Shown in pieces: positions 24,890 through 33,647 of a DNA stretch of 64,000 bases (the first letter of the stretch is position 1; each line of letters starts with the position of its first letter). The notes beneath the pieces were generated by a model. That model ran no database searches. It saw only the letters and a list, made by a program, of their open reading frames with translations, and was not told where the DNA came from. The stretch is from CAZMZF01 sp964570765 (GTDB lineage: Bacteria; Zixibacteria; MSB-5A5; RBG-16-43-9): assembly GCA_964570765.1 (NCBI GenBank), contig CAZMZF010000004.1, positions 62,001 through 126,000 of the forward strand, in the 5' to 3' direction. A program made the position numbers and the translations under genes.

Positions 24890-25789
24890 ATGAAACAGGT
24901 CAAGCTAACAATTATCGGCACGATTACTCGAGATACTATAACTTTTCCAGACAGGAAAAGTATTAGAAGTTTTGGGGGTATTCTTTATAATATTCTTCCT
25001 CTATCTTTACTTGCTCCTGAAGATTTTACAATCTCTCCCGTGTGTAATTTAGGCTCAGATATTTATGATAAGATGATCAATTATCTAAAAAGATTAAAAA
25101 ACGTCGATTTGAGAGGGATATCCAGGGTAGGAGAAAAGAATAATCATGTTCATCTTTACTACAATAAGAAATGGAATAAAAAAGAGATTTTAGAAAATTT
25201 AGTACCCAAAATTGAATTTCACCAGGTGGAACCCTATCTTGATAGTGATTATATCCAGATTAATTTCATCTCCGGTTTCGATATAGAACTGGAGAGTTTA
25301 AATAAGATAAGACAAAAAAGTAAAGCTCGAATTTTCATAGACCTTCACTCCTTGATCTTAGGGATTAAAAAGAATGGAGAAAGATTTTTTAAGGTGCCGG
25401 TTTTATGGGAGGAATATTTCAAAATCGCTGACATCGTTCAGATGAACTTTAAAGAAATGCAAGTTATTTCCAAAAGAAAAATGAATTCAAAAAGAGAATT
25501 GGAAAAATTTGCGGAGAAGATTTTAGAATTAGGTCCTGAAATCTTATTAGTTACCTGTGGAAGAGAAGGGGCGTTACTTTATTATAGAGAAAAAAGAAAA
25601 ATCGTCTTTTATCATACTTCATCACTAAAATTTAAAGATATGATTGATCCTACTGGCTGTGGGGATGTTTTTTCAGCCGGGTTTCTTTTAGCTTATCTAA
25701 AAATCAATAATGCTGAACTATCATCCGAATTTGCCAATTTTCTGGCCGGAATGAAAAGTAGATTTTCAGGGATAGAAAGTTTTTTATAA
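24890..25789 (+). CDS. PfkB-family carbohydrate kinase
   Basis: 299 residues. The ribokinase/PfkB active-site motif is DPTGCGDVFSAGFLLAYL (Asp of GCGD as catalytic base). Other segments include IGTITRDTITFPDRK near the N-terminus and LVTCGREGALLY. The substrate could be a sugar or nucleoside; it cannot be told from sequence. It begins four bases after the GT9 gene, so it is likely in the same operon. Confidence 0.85.
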   Translation: MKQVKLTIIGTITRDTITFPDRKSIRSFGGILYNILPLSLLAPEDFTISPVCNLGSDIYDKMINYLKRLKNVDLRGISRVGEKNNHVHLYYNKKWNKKEILENLVPKIEFHQVEPYLDSDYIQINFISGFDIELESLNKIRQKSKARIFIDLHSLILGIKKNGERFFKVPVLWEEYFKIADIVQMNFKEMQVISKRKMNSKRELEKFAEKILELGPEILLVTCGREGALLYYREKRKIVFYHTSSLKFKDMIDPTGCGDVFSAGFLLAYLKINNAELSSEFANFLAGMKSRFSGIESFL

Positions 25790-25843
25790 TTTTATTCCAA
25801 AATAAATATGATTCCTAGAATATAAGTTTTCTATTTATTATTT

Positions 25844-25870
25844 GTAGGGGCGTATGGCAATACGCCCCTG
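25844..25870. repeat. GTAGGGGCGTATGGCAATAC palindrome
   Basis: Hairpin GGGGCGTAT/ATACGCCCC beginning with GTAG, in the gap before the tldD promoter. Confidence 0.78.
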
Positions 25871-25896
25871 CGGATTAAAAAAGAGATTGATTTGAC

Positions 25897-25925
25897 TTGA
25901 CAAGACAGTTTTGAATTTTTAGATT
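25897..25925 (+). promoter_or_regulatory. Putative sigma-70 promoter for tldD-tldE
   Basis: TTGACA (25897-25902), 17-base spacer, TAGATT (25920-25925), about 47 bases before the tldD start. Confidence 0.5.
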
Positions 25926-25972
25926 AAAACTGTTTTTAAAGGATTATTTGGATTCTGAGAAAGGAGGAAGAT

Positions 25973-27415
25973 TTGAAAGAAGCAATTAAGGAAACTTTAG
26001 ATTATCTGAAAAGAAAAAAAGTGGAATATGCGGATATCAGGCAGGTACGTCGCCAGACGGAGAGCATTCAGGTAAAAAATGCAAATGTGGAAAGCATCTC
26101 CTGTGATGAGGACCAGGGTTTTGGTATCCGCATAATCGCTAATGGGGCCTGGGGGTTTGCCTCCAGTTCTATCCTTTCTGAGGCAGAGATGAAAAGAGTG
26201 GCTAACCAGGCTTTAGAAATTGCTAAAGCCAGTTCCATAACTAAGAAAGAGCCAGTCAGGTTAAGCCATACAGAGGTTTTTGAGGATAGATATACTTCTA
26301 AATATCAGATTGACCCGTTTAATGTCCCTTTGGAGAAAAAAATTGAGATTCTGCTAAGATCGACGGAGATATTGCGAAAAAATAATAAGATCAAAGTAGC
26401 AGAAGGGAGTATGGACTTCAATAAAACTGAAAAACTATTCGCCTCAACCGAAGGAGCTTTTATCCAGCAGTTCATTCTGGAAAGCGGTTCCGGAATTATG
26501 GCTACTGCAGTAGATGGCAATGAAGTCCAGAGAAGGTCTTATCCTAATTCTCATCGGGGTGATTTTGCTACCCGAGGGTATGAGCTTATCGAAGAATTAA
26601 AACTGGTAGAGAATGCAGACCGGGTAAGGGAAGAAGCCTTAGAGCTTCTTTCTGCCCCGGCTTGTCCGGATACAGTTACTACCGTGATAATCAACGGCTC
26701 TCAAATGGTCTTGCAGGTGCATGAATCCTGCGGACATCCATCGGAACTGGACCGGGTTTTGGGAACCGAGATAAGTTTAGCTGGAGGTAGTTTTCTGACC
26801 CTGGATAAATTAAATAAGTTAAAATATGGCTCGGATAAAGTAAATATCACTGCTGATGCAACTCTGGAAGGAGGTTTGGGTAGTTTCGGTTATGATGATG
26901 AAGGGGTAAAAGCCCAGAGAGTAGAATTAGTGAAAAATGGTGTTTTCGTTGGTTATCTTACTTCCAGAGAAACGGCTGGGGTGCTCAAGCAGAAAAGTAA
27001 CGGAACCATGCGGGCTGAAGGCTGGAATAGGATACCTTTAATCCGGATGACCAATATCAACTTGGAGCCGGGTGAGTGGAATTATGATGAACTGATCGCA
27101 GATACAAAAGACGGGCTTCTTTTAGATATGAATAAAAGCTGGTCCATCGATGATAAGAGGCTGAATTTCCAGTTCGGGGTAGAAGCGGCCTGGGAGATAA
27201 AAGATGGGGGAAAAGGAAAAATGTATAAAAACGCAGTATATACCGGGATTACCCATGAATTCTGGAACAGCTGCGATGCAGTTTGTAACCGGAACCACTG
27301 GCATATCTGGGGCCTGCCCAACTGCGGAAAAGGCGAGCCGATGCAGACTATGCATGTGGCGCATGGAGTAGCTCCAGCCAGATTTAGAAATGTCAAAGTA
27401 GGAGTAAGCAGATGA
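25973..27415 (+). CDS. tldD: Metalloprotease TldD
   Basis: 480 residues, TTG start after AAGGAGGAAGAT. The zinc-protease motif HESCGH (His250, Glu251, His255; HExxxH) and the C-terminal region AVYTGITHEFWNSCDAV with GKGEPMQTMHVAHG are those of TldD. TldD and TldE form a heterodimer that trims peptides, for example in microcin B17 maturation and CcdA turnover. Its stop overlaps the tldE ATG (ATGA). Confidence 0.95.
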   Translation: MKEAIKETLDYLKRKKVEYADIRQVRRQTESIQVKNANVESISCDEDQGFGIRIIANGAWGFASSSILSEAEMKRVANQALEIAKASSITKKEPVRLSHTEVFEDRYTSKYQIDPFNVPLEKKIEILLRSTEILRKNNKIKVAEGSMDFNKTEKLFASTEGAFIQQFILESGSGIMATAVDGNEVQRRSYPNSHRGDFATRGYELIEELKLVENADRVREEALELLSAPACPDTVTTVIINGSQMVLQVHESCGHPSELDRVLGTEISLAGGSFLTLDKLNKLKYGSDKVNITADATLEGGLGSFGYDDEGVKAQRVELVKNGVFVGYLTSRETAGVLKQKSNGTMRAEGWNRIPLIRMTNINLEPGEWNYDELIADTKDGLLLDMNKSWSIDDKRLNFQFGVEAAWEIKDGGKGKMYKNAVYTGITHEFWNSCDAVCNRNHWHIWGLPNCGKGEPMQTMHVAHGVAPARFRNVKVGVSR

Positions 27416-28761
27416 TCGGAAAAGAAAAAATCTTGGAGACTTTAAATTTGGTTTTGAAAAAATCCGAAGCAGACCAGGCTGAGGCATTATTCATCAGCGG
27501 GGAGAGTGGACTGACCAGATATGCTAACTCTTACATCCATCAGAATGTCTCAGAGCGCAATAGCAGAGTCATCTTCAGAGTAGCCTTAGGTAAAAAGACA
27601 GGAATTTGTTCAACCAATTCATTTAAAAAAGAAGCCTTACTCAAGACTTTAACTTCTGCTTATAAGATCGCCTTGCATCAGAAGGAGAATCCTGATTTCC
27701 CCGGCTTCCCTATCCGGCAAAAATACAAAAAACTTAAAACCTTTTTCAAAAAGACTACGGATTACTCTCCGAAACAAAGAGCAGAAGAAGTTAAAAAAAT
27801 ATGTGATAGAGCTTCGGAGCATAAGCTAACGGTAGCGGGTTCGTTTGTCACCGGTCAATCGGAGATAGCGGTTTTGAATACTAATGGCCTTACTGCCTAT
27901 CAGCCATTTACCTCAGCCAGCATAAACCTGGTAGTTATGTCAGATGATAGCTCCGGCTATGCCGAAAGTATAAGCCGGGACGTTACCCAGATCGATTTCG
28001 AAACAGTGGCTGAGACGGCCATTAAGAAATGTCTGGATTCAAAAAAGCCGAAAGGGGTAGAGCCAGGTGAATATGATGTTGTTCTGGAACCAGCTGCAGT
28101 CGGAAACCTGTTTGAATGGCTGAGCATAATCGGATTGGGAGCCAAACAATATCAGGAGGGAACAAGCTTCTTAAATGGTAAAATGGGGAAGAAGGTGATG
28201 GGAGATAATTTTACTCTGATAGATGATGGAACGGAGGAGAATGGGATTCCTTTTCCCTTTGATTTCGAAGGTATGCCCAAGAAGAGAGTGGTACTGATTG
28301 ATAAAGGCACAGCCAAAGGCTTGGTGTATGATTCCCAGACGGCTTATAAAGATAAAGTCAAATCGACCGGACATTCCCTGCCTCCTCCAGCCACGGATGG
28401 GCCTGTTCCTCTGAATCTTTTTGTAAAAGCCGGTGATTCCTCTTTGAAAAAAATGATTGAATCTCTGGAAAGAGGGCTTCTGGTTACACGTTTTCATTAT
28501 ATCAATGGATATCTGGACACTAAAAATGCCCTTATGACCGGAATGACCAGGGACGGAACTTTCTGGATCGAGAATGGAAAAGTAAAGCAGGGGGTAAAGA
28601 ATTTACGTTTTACAGAAAGCATGCTCAAGGCTTTCTCCAATATCTCTCAGATATCCAGGCAAAGAAAAATCGCCATTCCCTGGTGGGGAGATGTTGGAGT
28701 AATCGTTACTCCAGCTCTGCTGATTAGAAACTTTAAATTCACCGGGAAAACTGAATTCTAA
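27412..28761 (+). CDS. tldE: TldE/PmbA subunit of the TldD-TldE protease
   Basis: 449 residues, PmbA/TldE family without the HExxxH motif of TldD. Landmarks include FEWLSIIGLGAKQYQEGTSF and the C-terminal GDVGVIVTPALLIRNFKFTG. It is the non-catalytic partner of the protease encoded just upstream, overlapping it by four bases. No other gene follows for 400 bases. Confidence 0.93.
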   Translation: MIGKEKILETLNLVLKKSEADQAEALFISGESGLTRYANSYIHQNVSERNSRVIFRVALGKKTGICSTNSFKKEALLKTLTSAYKIALHQKENPDFPGFPIRQKYKKLKTFFKKTTDYSPKQRAEEVKKICDRASEHKLTVAGSFVTGQSEIAVLNTNGLTAYQPFTSASINLVVMSDDSSGYAESISRDVTQIDFETVAETAIKKCLDSKKPKGVEPGEYDVVLEPAAVGNLFEWLSIIGLGAKQYQEGTSFLNGKMGKKVMGDNFTLIDDGTEENGIPFPFDFEGMPKKRVVLIDKGTAKGLVYDSQTAYKDKVKSTGHSLPPPATDGPVPLNLFVKAGDSSLKKMIESLERGLLVTRFHYINGYLDTKNALMTGMTRDGTFWIENGKVKQGVKNLRFTESMLKAFSNISQISRQRKIAIPWWGDVGVIVTPALLIRNFKFTGKTEF

Positions 28762-28898
28762 ATGAACTTCGCAGGGAAGTATGTAACCTAAATAAAAACA
28801 TAGAGGATTTTCTAAAAAAATAAATCAAACTTTGAGATTGTTTTTACGAAAAGAAAAAATAACGTGATTATATTTTTTGGAGTTAACAAATATTTTAC

Positions 28899-28927
28899 TT
28901 GACAAAAGAAAATGGTTAAGTTAATTT
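28899..28927 (+). promoter_or_regulatory. Weak promoter candidate upstream of the beta-barrel gene
   Basis: TTGACA at 28899-28904 with an AT-rich -10 region (TAATTT at 28922). A second TTGACA stands at 29045-29050. Neither has a strong -10. Confidence 0.3.
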
Positions 28928-28951
28928 AACGCAATTTAAAATTTCTGACCT

Positions 28952-28985
28952 TTTTGCTTGAAGGTGGTGATGGAGGAAAGCAAAA
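28952..28985 (+). other. 5' leader hairpin 1 with SD-like loop
   Basis: Stem TTTTGCTT/AAGCAAAA, 18-base loop containing GAAGGTGGTGATGGAGG. The loop shares GARGGWGGTGATG with hairpin 2 although the stems differ. It encodes a possible 6-codon ORF (ATG at 28970). Confidence 0.5.
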
Positions 28986-29094
28986 GTTAGAATAGTTGAT
29001 TTGAAAAAAAACGAAAGAATTTTTTTGAAATGTCGATATTTCCCTTGACAAGCTTGGATGAGGATATTTTCTTAAAACAATTTGTGAGTTAATG

Positions 29095-29136
29095 CCTTTT
29101 AACCTGAGGGAGGTGATGCCAAAGAGGTTAAAAAGG
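29095..29136 (+). other. 5' leader hairpin 2 with SD-like loop
   Basis: Stem TTTTAACCT/AGGTTAAAA extended by CC/GG, 19-base loop GAGGGAGGTGATGCCAAAG. Two very short ORFs with good ribosome sites (ATG 29116, ATG 29152) lie between it and the beta-barrel gene. Confidence 0.5.
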
Positions 29137-29184
29137 AGGTTCTTTTAAAAAATGAAACGTAAACCTTAGAATGGAGGAAAAGAA

Positions 29185-29820
29185 ATGAAGAAGACATTGT
29201 TTATTTTGGCTTTCGCATTAATCTTTTTTGTGGCAACCACTGCCATGGCAAAGGTCAATTTTGGGGTGAAGTATCTGTCCTTAACCCATGCTTATGACAT
29301 AATTGAGATCGAACACGTTTACACTGTTGCTGGTAATCAAACCTTGAACTTCTATATGGGTTTCGACGCGACACCACAAGTGGCGATTGTGAGTGGACTG
29401 GAGGTAGATAGAGCATCTTATGAATATAAAGATGATCAAACCGATGTAACAACTGCGTTCAGTGCCACTTCTTTTACTCCTAATGTGGGTGTCAAGTTCT
29501 ATTTCAAGGAGAGAACAGATAACAGCGTGTGTCCTTATATCTATGGTGGCTTCTTCAAGACCTTCACCTCTGTGAACATAGAAGATGAGGAGGAAGAAGC
29601 AAAGTTTCTTGGGAAATTGCATAGCCCGTTCGGTTTCATACCTGCATTCGGAGCAGAATACTGCTTTACTGAAAACTTCAGCCTTGGTGGAGAAATGGGC
29701 TTCAGATTCTCCTTTGCCAAAGGCGAGTGGGAACAGGGAGACGACCCCAAGTATAAAGATGAAGCAACCTTCAATACAATTTTCCATTACATTGCTCTTA
29801 CCTTGAACTTTCGCTTCTAA
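29185..29820 (+). CDS. Outer-membrane beta-barrel protein
   Basis: 211 residues. The signal peptide is MKKTLFILAFALIFFVATTAMA, followed by alternating beta-strand sequence and a C-terminal strand ending LTLNFRF with terminal Phe, the signal read by the BAM machinery. Size suggests an 8-stranded OmpA/OmpX-like barrel. TGGAGGAAAAG precedes the ATG, and a strong terminator follows. The ligand is unknown. A truncated relative lies at 29972-30190. Confidence 0.82.
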   Translation: MKKTLFILAFALIFFVATTAMAKVNFGVKYLSLTHAYDIIEIEHVYTVAGNQTLNFYMGFDATPQVAIVSGLEVDRASYEYKDDQTDVTTAFSATSFTPNVGVKFYFKERTDNSVCPYIYGGFFKTFTSVNIEDEEEEAKFLGKLHSPFGFIPAFGAEYCFTENFSLGGEMGFRFSFAKGEWEQGDDPKYKDEATFNTIFHYIALTLNFRF

Positions 29821-29840
29821 CCCGGTAAATGGATCTGGTA

Positions 29841-29869
29841 AAAAAGGGCGAAGGTATTCGCCCTTTTTT
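29841..29869 (+). terminator. Intrinsic terminator after the beta-barrel gene
   Basis: AAAAAGGGCGAA-GGTA-TTCGCCCTTTTTT hairpin with T run. Confidence 0.9.
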
Positions 29870-29884
29870 GTTTTAATAGTACCC

Positions 29885-29969
29885 GTAGGTCAAGCATGGC
29901 GTAGCCTGCTTGACAACTCAAAATAAAATTGTCAACCAGTCTCGCCTCTGGCAGAACAGGGTTGACCTA
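29885..29969. repeat. Repeat B copy 3
   Basis: GTAGGTCAAGCATGGC ... GGTTGACCTA, two hairpins. Its right end abuts the truncated beta-barrel fragment. Confidence 0.85.
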
Positions 29970-29971
29970 TA

Positions 29972-30190
29972 TTTTTCTGTAGGACAGGTTATGATAGAGG
30001 TCATGGTAACTACAAAGGTCGTTTCTCCAATTATCCTGAGGATTTCATCGGCCTGGATGTTGGGTTCAAGTTCTCCAAGTTCAAAGTGGATGCCACTTTT
30101 GGTGAGAGTACACTCTTCGAAGGTGGCTATATCCTGAGCGGTAAGCAGAATAATATGTTCGGGACGCTGTCTGCGACATTTGAATTCTAG
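29972..30190 (+). pseudogene. C-terminal remnant of a second beta-barrel outer membrane protein
   Basis: The open frame reads RTGYDRGHGNYKGRFSNY, then FIGLDVGFKFSKFKVDATFG, and ends MFGTLSATFEF followed by TAG. Alternating polar/hydrophobic strands and the terminal Phe mark the last four strands of an outer-membrane barrel. There is no start codon, signal peptide or N-terminal part; the 5' break lies at the end of repeat B. A terminator follows, as for a real gene end. Confidence 0.78.
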
Positions 30191-30214
30191 CTCTTGTTTA
30201 TAAGGTATCTGCAC

Positions 30215-30254
30215 TAAAATCAGGGTGGAGACAAAATCTCCACCCTGATTTTTT
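30215..30254 (+). terminator. Intrinsic terminator after the beta-barrel remnant
   Basis: CAGGGTGGAGA-CAAAA-TCTCCACCCTG with A-rich left flank and T run. Confidence 0.9.
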
Positions 30255-30303
30255 CTTGTAGGGGATGGGCTGTTTTTTGCTCCCTCCTTTGTGTTTTTTA
30301 AGA

Positions 30304-30360
30304 TGTAGAGACGCATTGCAATGCGTCTCTTTCGTTTTTTTAGGCGACCCTGAAAGGGCG
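30304..30360. repeat. Two palindromes: GTAGAGACGCATTGC type and repeat D
   Basis: GTAGAGACGCATTGCAATGC hairpin (30304-30330; relative at 55499-55527) followed by GCGACCCTGAAAGGGCG (30344-30360). Confidence 0.78.
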
Positions 30361-30394
30361 TGTTGAAAAACCTTCTTTAAAATTTTTTAGATTT

Positions 30395-30515
30395 GTAGGT
30401 CAAGCATGGCGTAGCCTGCTTGACAGATCAAAAATAATTGTCAACCCGTCCCCGTAGGGGACATGGTTGACCTACTGACTAAGAAATTTAGGGACAGAAC
30501 ACTGTTCTGTCCCTA
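30395..30515. repeat. Repeat B copy 4 followed by a GGGACAGAACACTGTTC palindrome
   Basis: 30395-30475 is a full repeat B (GTAGGTCAAGC ... GGTTGACCTAC). 30491-30515 is GGGACAGAACA/TGTTCTGTCCC ending CTAC. No gene lies between 30191 and 30573 on either strand. Confidence 0.83.
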
Positions 30516-30573
30516 CAAATGCAAAGCTACCCTCTCCTACGGATCCGTTATTAGGAAAAGGATCTCACTACGA

Positions 30574-32316
30574 TTATTCTGCCGGGTATTCTACCTCTGC
30601 GAACCATTCAAGTTTTATATCATCAAATATTTTATCACGGGCTTCACAGTCACCTAAGAAGGTCCATTCTCCCGGGTCAACGTGTTCTCTTTTACCATAT
30701 TTTTCTGCCATCTCACAAAGCCGGATAAAATTCTGATGATGCTCGGTAAGCCTTAACTCCGCATAATCTCTGGCACTCCAGGTGGAAATCAAAAACTGCC
30801 AGTCAGAAGCCTGTAGCAACAAAAGCTCTCTGGCGGCTTGTTTTAATATTTTTAGAAGATTTCCATCCTGAGTATTTTTGAATTTTCGGGCTAAACTTTG
30901 CATCCTTTTTTCGTCCTCATAGATATGTTTCCAGGTCCATTCGGTCCACTGGTTTAGCCAGATATAATGATAACCTCCTTCTCCCCAGGAACCCTCAGGT
31001 ATAGAAATCACCTGAGTGGGTTTGGTTTCGTTCAAGTATTTTGAACAGGTGGTTAATTCAATTTCCGGGTCTTCAGCAATATATTTCAAGACAAATTTCA
31101 GAAATTGGGTTCCTTCAAACCACCAGTGTCCGAAAAGCTCAGCATCATAAGGAGCGCAGACTATTCCCTTCTTCCCGGTTTGCTTTTGATATTCGGTTAA
31201 CAATCTTTTGACTAATCCCTTATAATGGTTCGCATTTTCCGGCACCCGGGCCTGGGCATCTTTGGGATAATACTCCCATTTGTCAGCTAAATCGCTTTTG
31301 GCTGAGGTGACTTTCCAGTAGCGATGTCCGCCCGGGAAATGCTTCTTGTGGAAATCCAGATAATTGCCATCACCGGGATAACCCCACTCACCGCTCCAGA
31401 CCTGTAAACCTGTTTCCGGATCACGGGTAAAGATCGCCACTGGTTTTTTCCCTTCGACCGAGGAGGAGACCAAATAGATTTCACGAGGGGTTTTATCTAA
31501 TTCTTCTTCTCTGGGCTTATATTCTTTTTCAAATTGACCCCATAACTGCTGCAGGGCTTCAAACCGGTCAATATAGACTCCGATGGCTTTTCCTCCTTTT
31601 AATAGAGCAGTATCCACGAAAAAATATTCGATCTCGTTTTCGGTTAGAAATTCGTCGATTCCTTTTCGAAGATAGGGTTCTATTTTTTCTCCCGTATTTA
31701 CGGGTGGCATCCATTTATAACGGGGACGATAGGCGAATTCTGGAAGCCAGATCCCTCTGGGTTTTCTTCCATAATGTTTTTTGTAAGTTTTTACCCCTTG
31801 TTTTATTTGTGCCTGAACCGATGTATCCCGGGACAATAAAGGTAAATACCCGTGAGTAGCCGCACAGGTGATTATCTCTATATATTCATTATCCTGCAGA
31901 TTTTTGAAAGCTCCAATAATGTTTCTGTTATATTTAATTTCGAAATCGTTTTTTATCTTAATGTAATAATCTTTCCACATCCAGGCTAAGGAGAGAAGGT
32001 TAGTGCGGTTATAACGGGTGAATTCCTGAATATCTAATTCTGCGGCTGTTATTTTCTGCTCAAGGTAAGAAGAAAGCTCAGATTTGAACGATTCATCTGC
32101 TAATTGTTCAGTTAAGACCGGGGTAATACCCAGGGTTAATTTCGGAGAATAACCTTCTTCTATCAGCTCATTCAAGATATTCAAAATAGGTATATAACAT
32201 TCTGCGGCAGCTTCGTTTAACCAGTCCATACCGTGAGGCCATTTTCCATGAGCGATAACATAAGGGAGATGAAAATGTAAGACGAAAGTGAAACTACCGA
32301 TTTTATTTACTGGCAT
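30574..32316 (-). CDS. GH57 1,4-alpha-glucan branching enzyme (DUF1957 type)
   Basis: 580 residues. N-terminal FVLHFHLPYVIAHGKWPHG, the nucleophile region GIWLPEFAYRPRY (Glu), the acid region CAPYDAELFGHWWFEG (Asp) and a C-terminal DUF1957-like helical part are those of GH57 branching enzymes such as TK1436. It makes alpha-1,6 branches in glycogen-like polymers. The start at 32316 is preferred because AAAGGAAATCAA precedes it and the sequence aligns with family N-termini. No other glycogen genes are nearby. Confidence 0.92.
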   Translation of the reverse strand: MPVNKIGSFTFVLHFHLPYVIAHGKWPHGMDWLNEAAAECYIPILNILNELIEEGYSPKLTLGITPVLTEQLADESFKSELSSYLEQKITAAELDIQEFTRYNRTNLLSLAWMWKDYYIKIKNDFEIKYNRNIIGAFKNLQDNEYIEIITCAATHGYLPLLSRDTSVQAQIKQGVKTYKKHYGRKPRGIWLPEFAYRPRYKWMPPVNTGEKIEPYLRKGIDEFLTENEIEYFFVDTALLKGGKAIGVYIDRFEALQQLWGQFEKEYKPREEELDKTPREIYLVSSSVEGKKPVAIFTRDPETGLQVWSGEWGYPGDGNYLDFHKKHFPGGHRYWKVTSAKSDLADKWEYYPKDAQARVPENANHYKGLVKRLLTEYQKQTGKKGIVCAPYDAELFGHWWFEGTQFLKFVLKYIAEDPEIELTTCSKYLNETKPTQVISIPEGSWGEGGYHYIWLNQWTEWTWKHIYEDEKRMQSLARKFKNTQDGNLLKILKQAARELLLLQASDWQFLISTWSARDYAELRLTEHHQNFIRLCEMAEKYGKREHVDPGEWTFLGDCEARDKIFDDIKLEWFAEVEYPAE

Positions 32317-32426
32317 TTGATTTCCTTTCTTTTTAAGTTCTTCACTGTAGTTGCCCAATTTACTGGATATGTTCTTGCTCGACGAATCGAGCGACTACAG
32401 AAACCTACAGGGGAAAATCCTAACAA

Positions 32427-32756
32427 TCAGTTCTCTTTTTTAGGCGGTTCAGATGTATCAGTCATCCCTCTGGTAAAACCTATTTCTTTCCCCTCTTTGC
32501 CAAAAAGCTTTATTGCTCCAAACTGGGATTCGAATTTCTTGATATTATCTTCTAAGGCGTTCAAGAGCATCCTGGCATGCGCCGGAGTCATTACAATCCG
32601 GGCATAGACCTTAGCTTTAGGAACTCCGGGCATCATTCGGGCGAAGTCTATTATAATCTCTGAGGGGGAATGAGTTATAAAAGCTAAATTGGAATAAATC
32701 CCCTCGGATTCTTTTTCACCCAGTTCCACGTTAAGCTGTTGTGGTTTTATCTCCAT
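32427..32756 (-). CDS. DUF3467 domain protein
   Basis: 109 residues, soluble. GIYSNLAFITHSPSEIIIDFA and KVYARIVMTPAHARMLLNAL are the DUF3467 signature. Function unknown. It is upstream of and on the same strand as the GH57 gene, 110 bases apart. A GAGGAGT site precedes the ATG. Confidence 0.88.
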   Translation of the reverse strand: MEIKPQQLNVELGEKESEGIYSNLAFITHSPSEIIIDFARMMPGVPKAKVYARIVMTPAHARMLLNALEDNIKKFESQFGAIKLFGKEGKEIGFTRGMTDTSEPPKKEN

Positions 32757-32817
32757 ATTCTACTCCTCTGTTAAGTTCTGCTTGCATTTATAACCTATTT
32801 TAATATATTAAGTCTCG

Positions 32818-33639
32818 ATGTCAAGAGTAAAGATGATACTTATTTCGGTTCTAACAGTTATTTCTTCAATCCTGGCAGCAAAAGAAGCTCAGGCTCAAGG
32901 GTGTAAGGGAGAGAATATTCTAGACTGTACGATCAGGCAGTTTTACTCTGATGGCAAAGCTCTATTTCTTTCTCCATTTCACTGGGACAAAAAAGAAAAG
33001 GTAGAATTTCTTCTAGGGGCTACCACAACGGCTGGCTTGTTCTTTGCAGACGAGGAGCTTCAGAAAATAGTTCAAAGGAATCGTAGCCATTTCTCAGATG
33101 ATCTTTCAAATTTAGTTACCCCTTCTGAACACGTCTATCCTAAGGTTATCATCGGAAGCTTTTATTTAGGGGGATTAGTCTTTAATCGTAAAAAAGAAAA
33201 GGAGACCGCTTTTTATCTTTTGGAAGCGTTGATTTTCACTCAGGGTATTACTCAGGGGATAAAGCATCTAACTGGAAGGGCCAGGCCTTTTGCAGAGAAA
33301 GGTGCATTCTCTTTCGAGGGTTTGAGAGTACATCCTTCATCTTATTCTTTATCTTTTCCTTCAGGTCATTCAGCTACAGCTTTCACCTTAGCTTCGGTGA
33401 TTGCTGAACAGTATAATAATAAAGTCATCGATATACTTTCTTACAGTTTAGCTTTCTTGGCTGCCTGGGCTCGAGTTAACGATAATGTTCATTTCACCTC
33501 AGATGTTTTCTTCGGGGGTGTGCTGGGTCATTGGATAGGTAAAAGTATTGTTCGGTTTCAGAAAGAGAGAATATCTAAAAAGGTATCTCTTCAGACAAAA
33601 ATAGAATTGAATTCTGTTAAGGTTTCGCTAAACTTTTAG
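32818..33639 (+). CDS. PAP2-superfamily phosphatase, exported
   Basis: 273 residues with an N-terminal signal or helix. The three phosphatase motifs are KHLTGRARPF, PSGHSATAF and ARVNDNVHFTSDVFFG (Arg...His...Asp; the usual Ser before Arg is Ala here). These enzymes dephosphorylate lipid phosphates such as undecaprenyl pyrophosphate or phosphatidic acid at the membrane. ATG start, no strong ribosome site visible. Nine bases separate it from rfaE1, suggesting an envelope-biogenesis operon. Confidence 0.88.
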   Translation: MSRVKMILISVLTVISSILAAKEAQAQGCKGENILDCTIRQFYSDGKALFLSPFHWDKKEKVEFLLGATTTAGLFFADEELQKIVQRNRSHFSDDLSNLVTPSEHVYPKVIIGSFYLGGLVFNRKKEKETAFYLLEALIFTQGITQGIKHLTGRARPFAEKGAFSFEGLRVHPSSYSLSFPSGHSATAFTLASVIAEQYNNKVIDILSYSLAFLAAWARVNDNVHFTSDVFFGGVLGHWIGKSIVRFQKERISKKVSLQTKIELNSVKVSLNF

Positions 33640-33647
33640 GATTAAAA

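Noticed and set aside
28899..29184. Known riboswitch class in the barrel-gene leader
   Set aside because: I could not match the conserved cores of c-di-GMP, fluoride, preQ1 or mini-ykkC classes; only the hairpin pair is reported.
29281..29787. 168-codon minus-strand frame opposite the beta-barrel gene
   Set aside because: Shadow frame; the plus strand has signal peptide, strand pattern, ribosome site and terminator.
29910..30316. Open frames of 75 and 132 codons
   Set aside because: Out of frame with the clear beta-barrel remnant and built from repeat B and a terminator.
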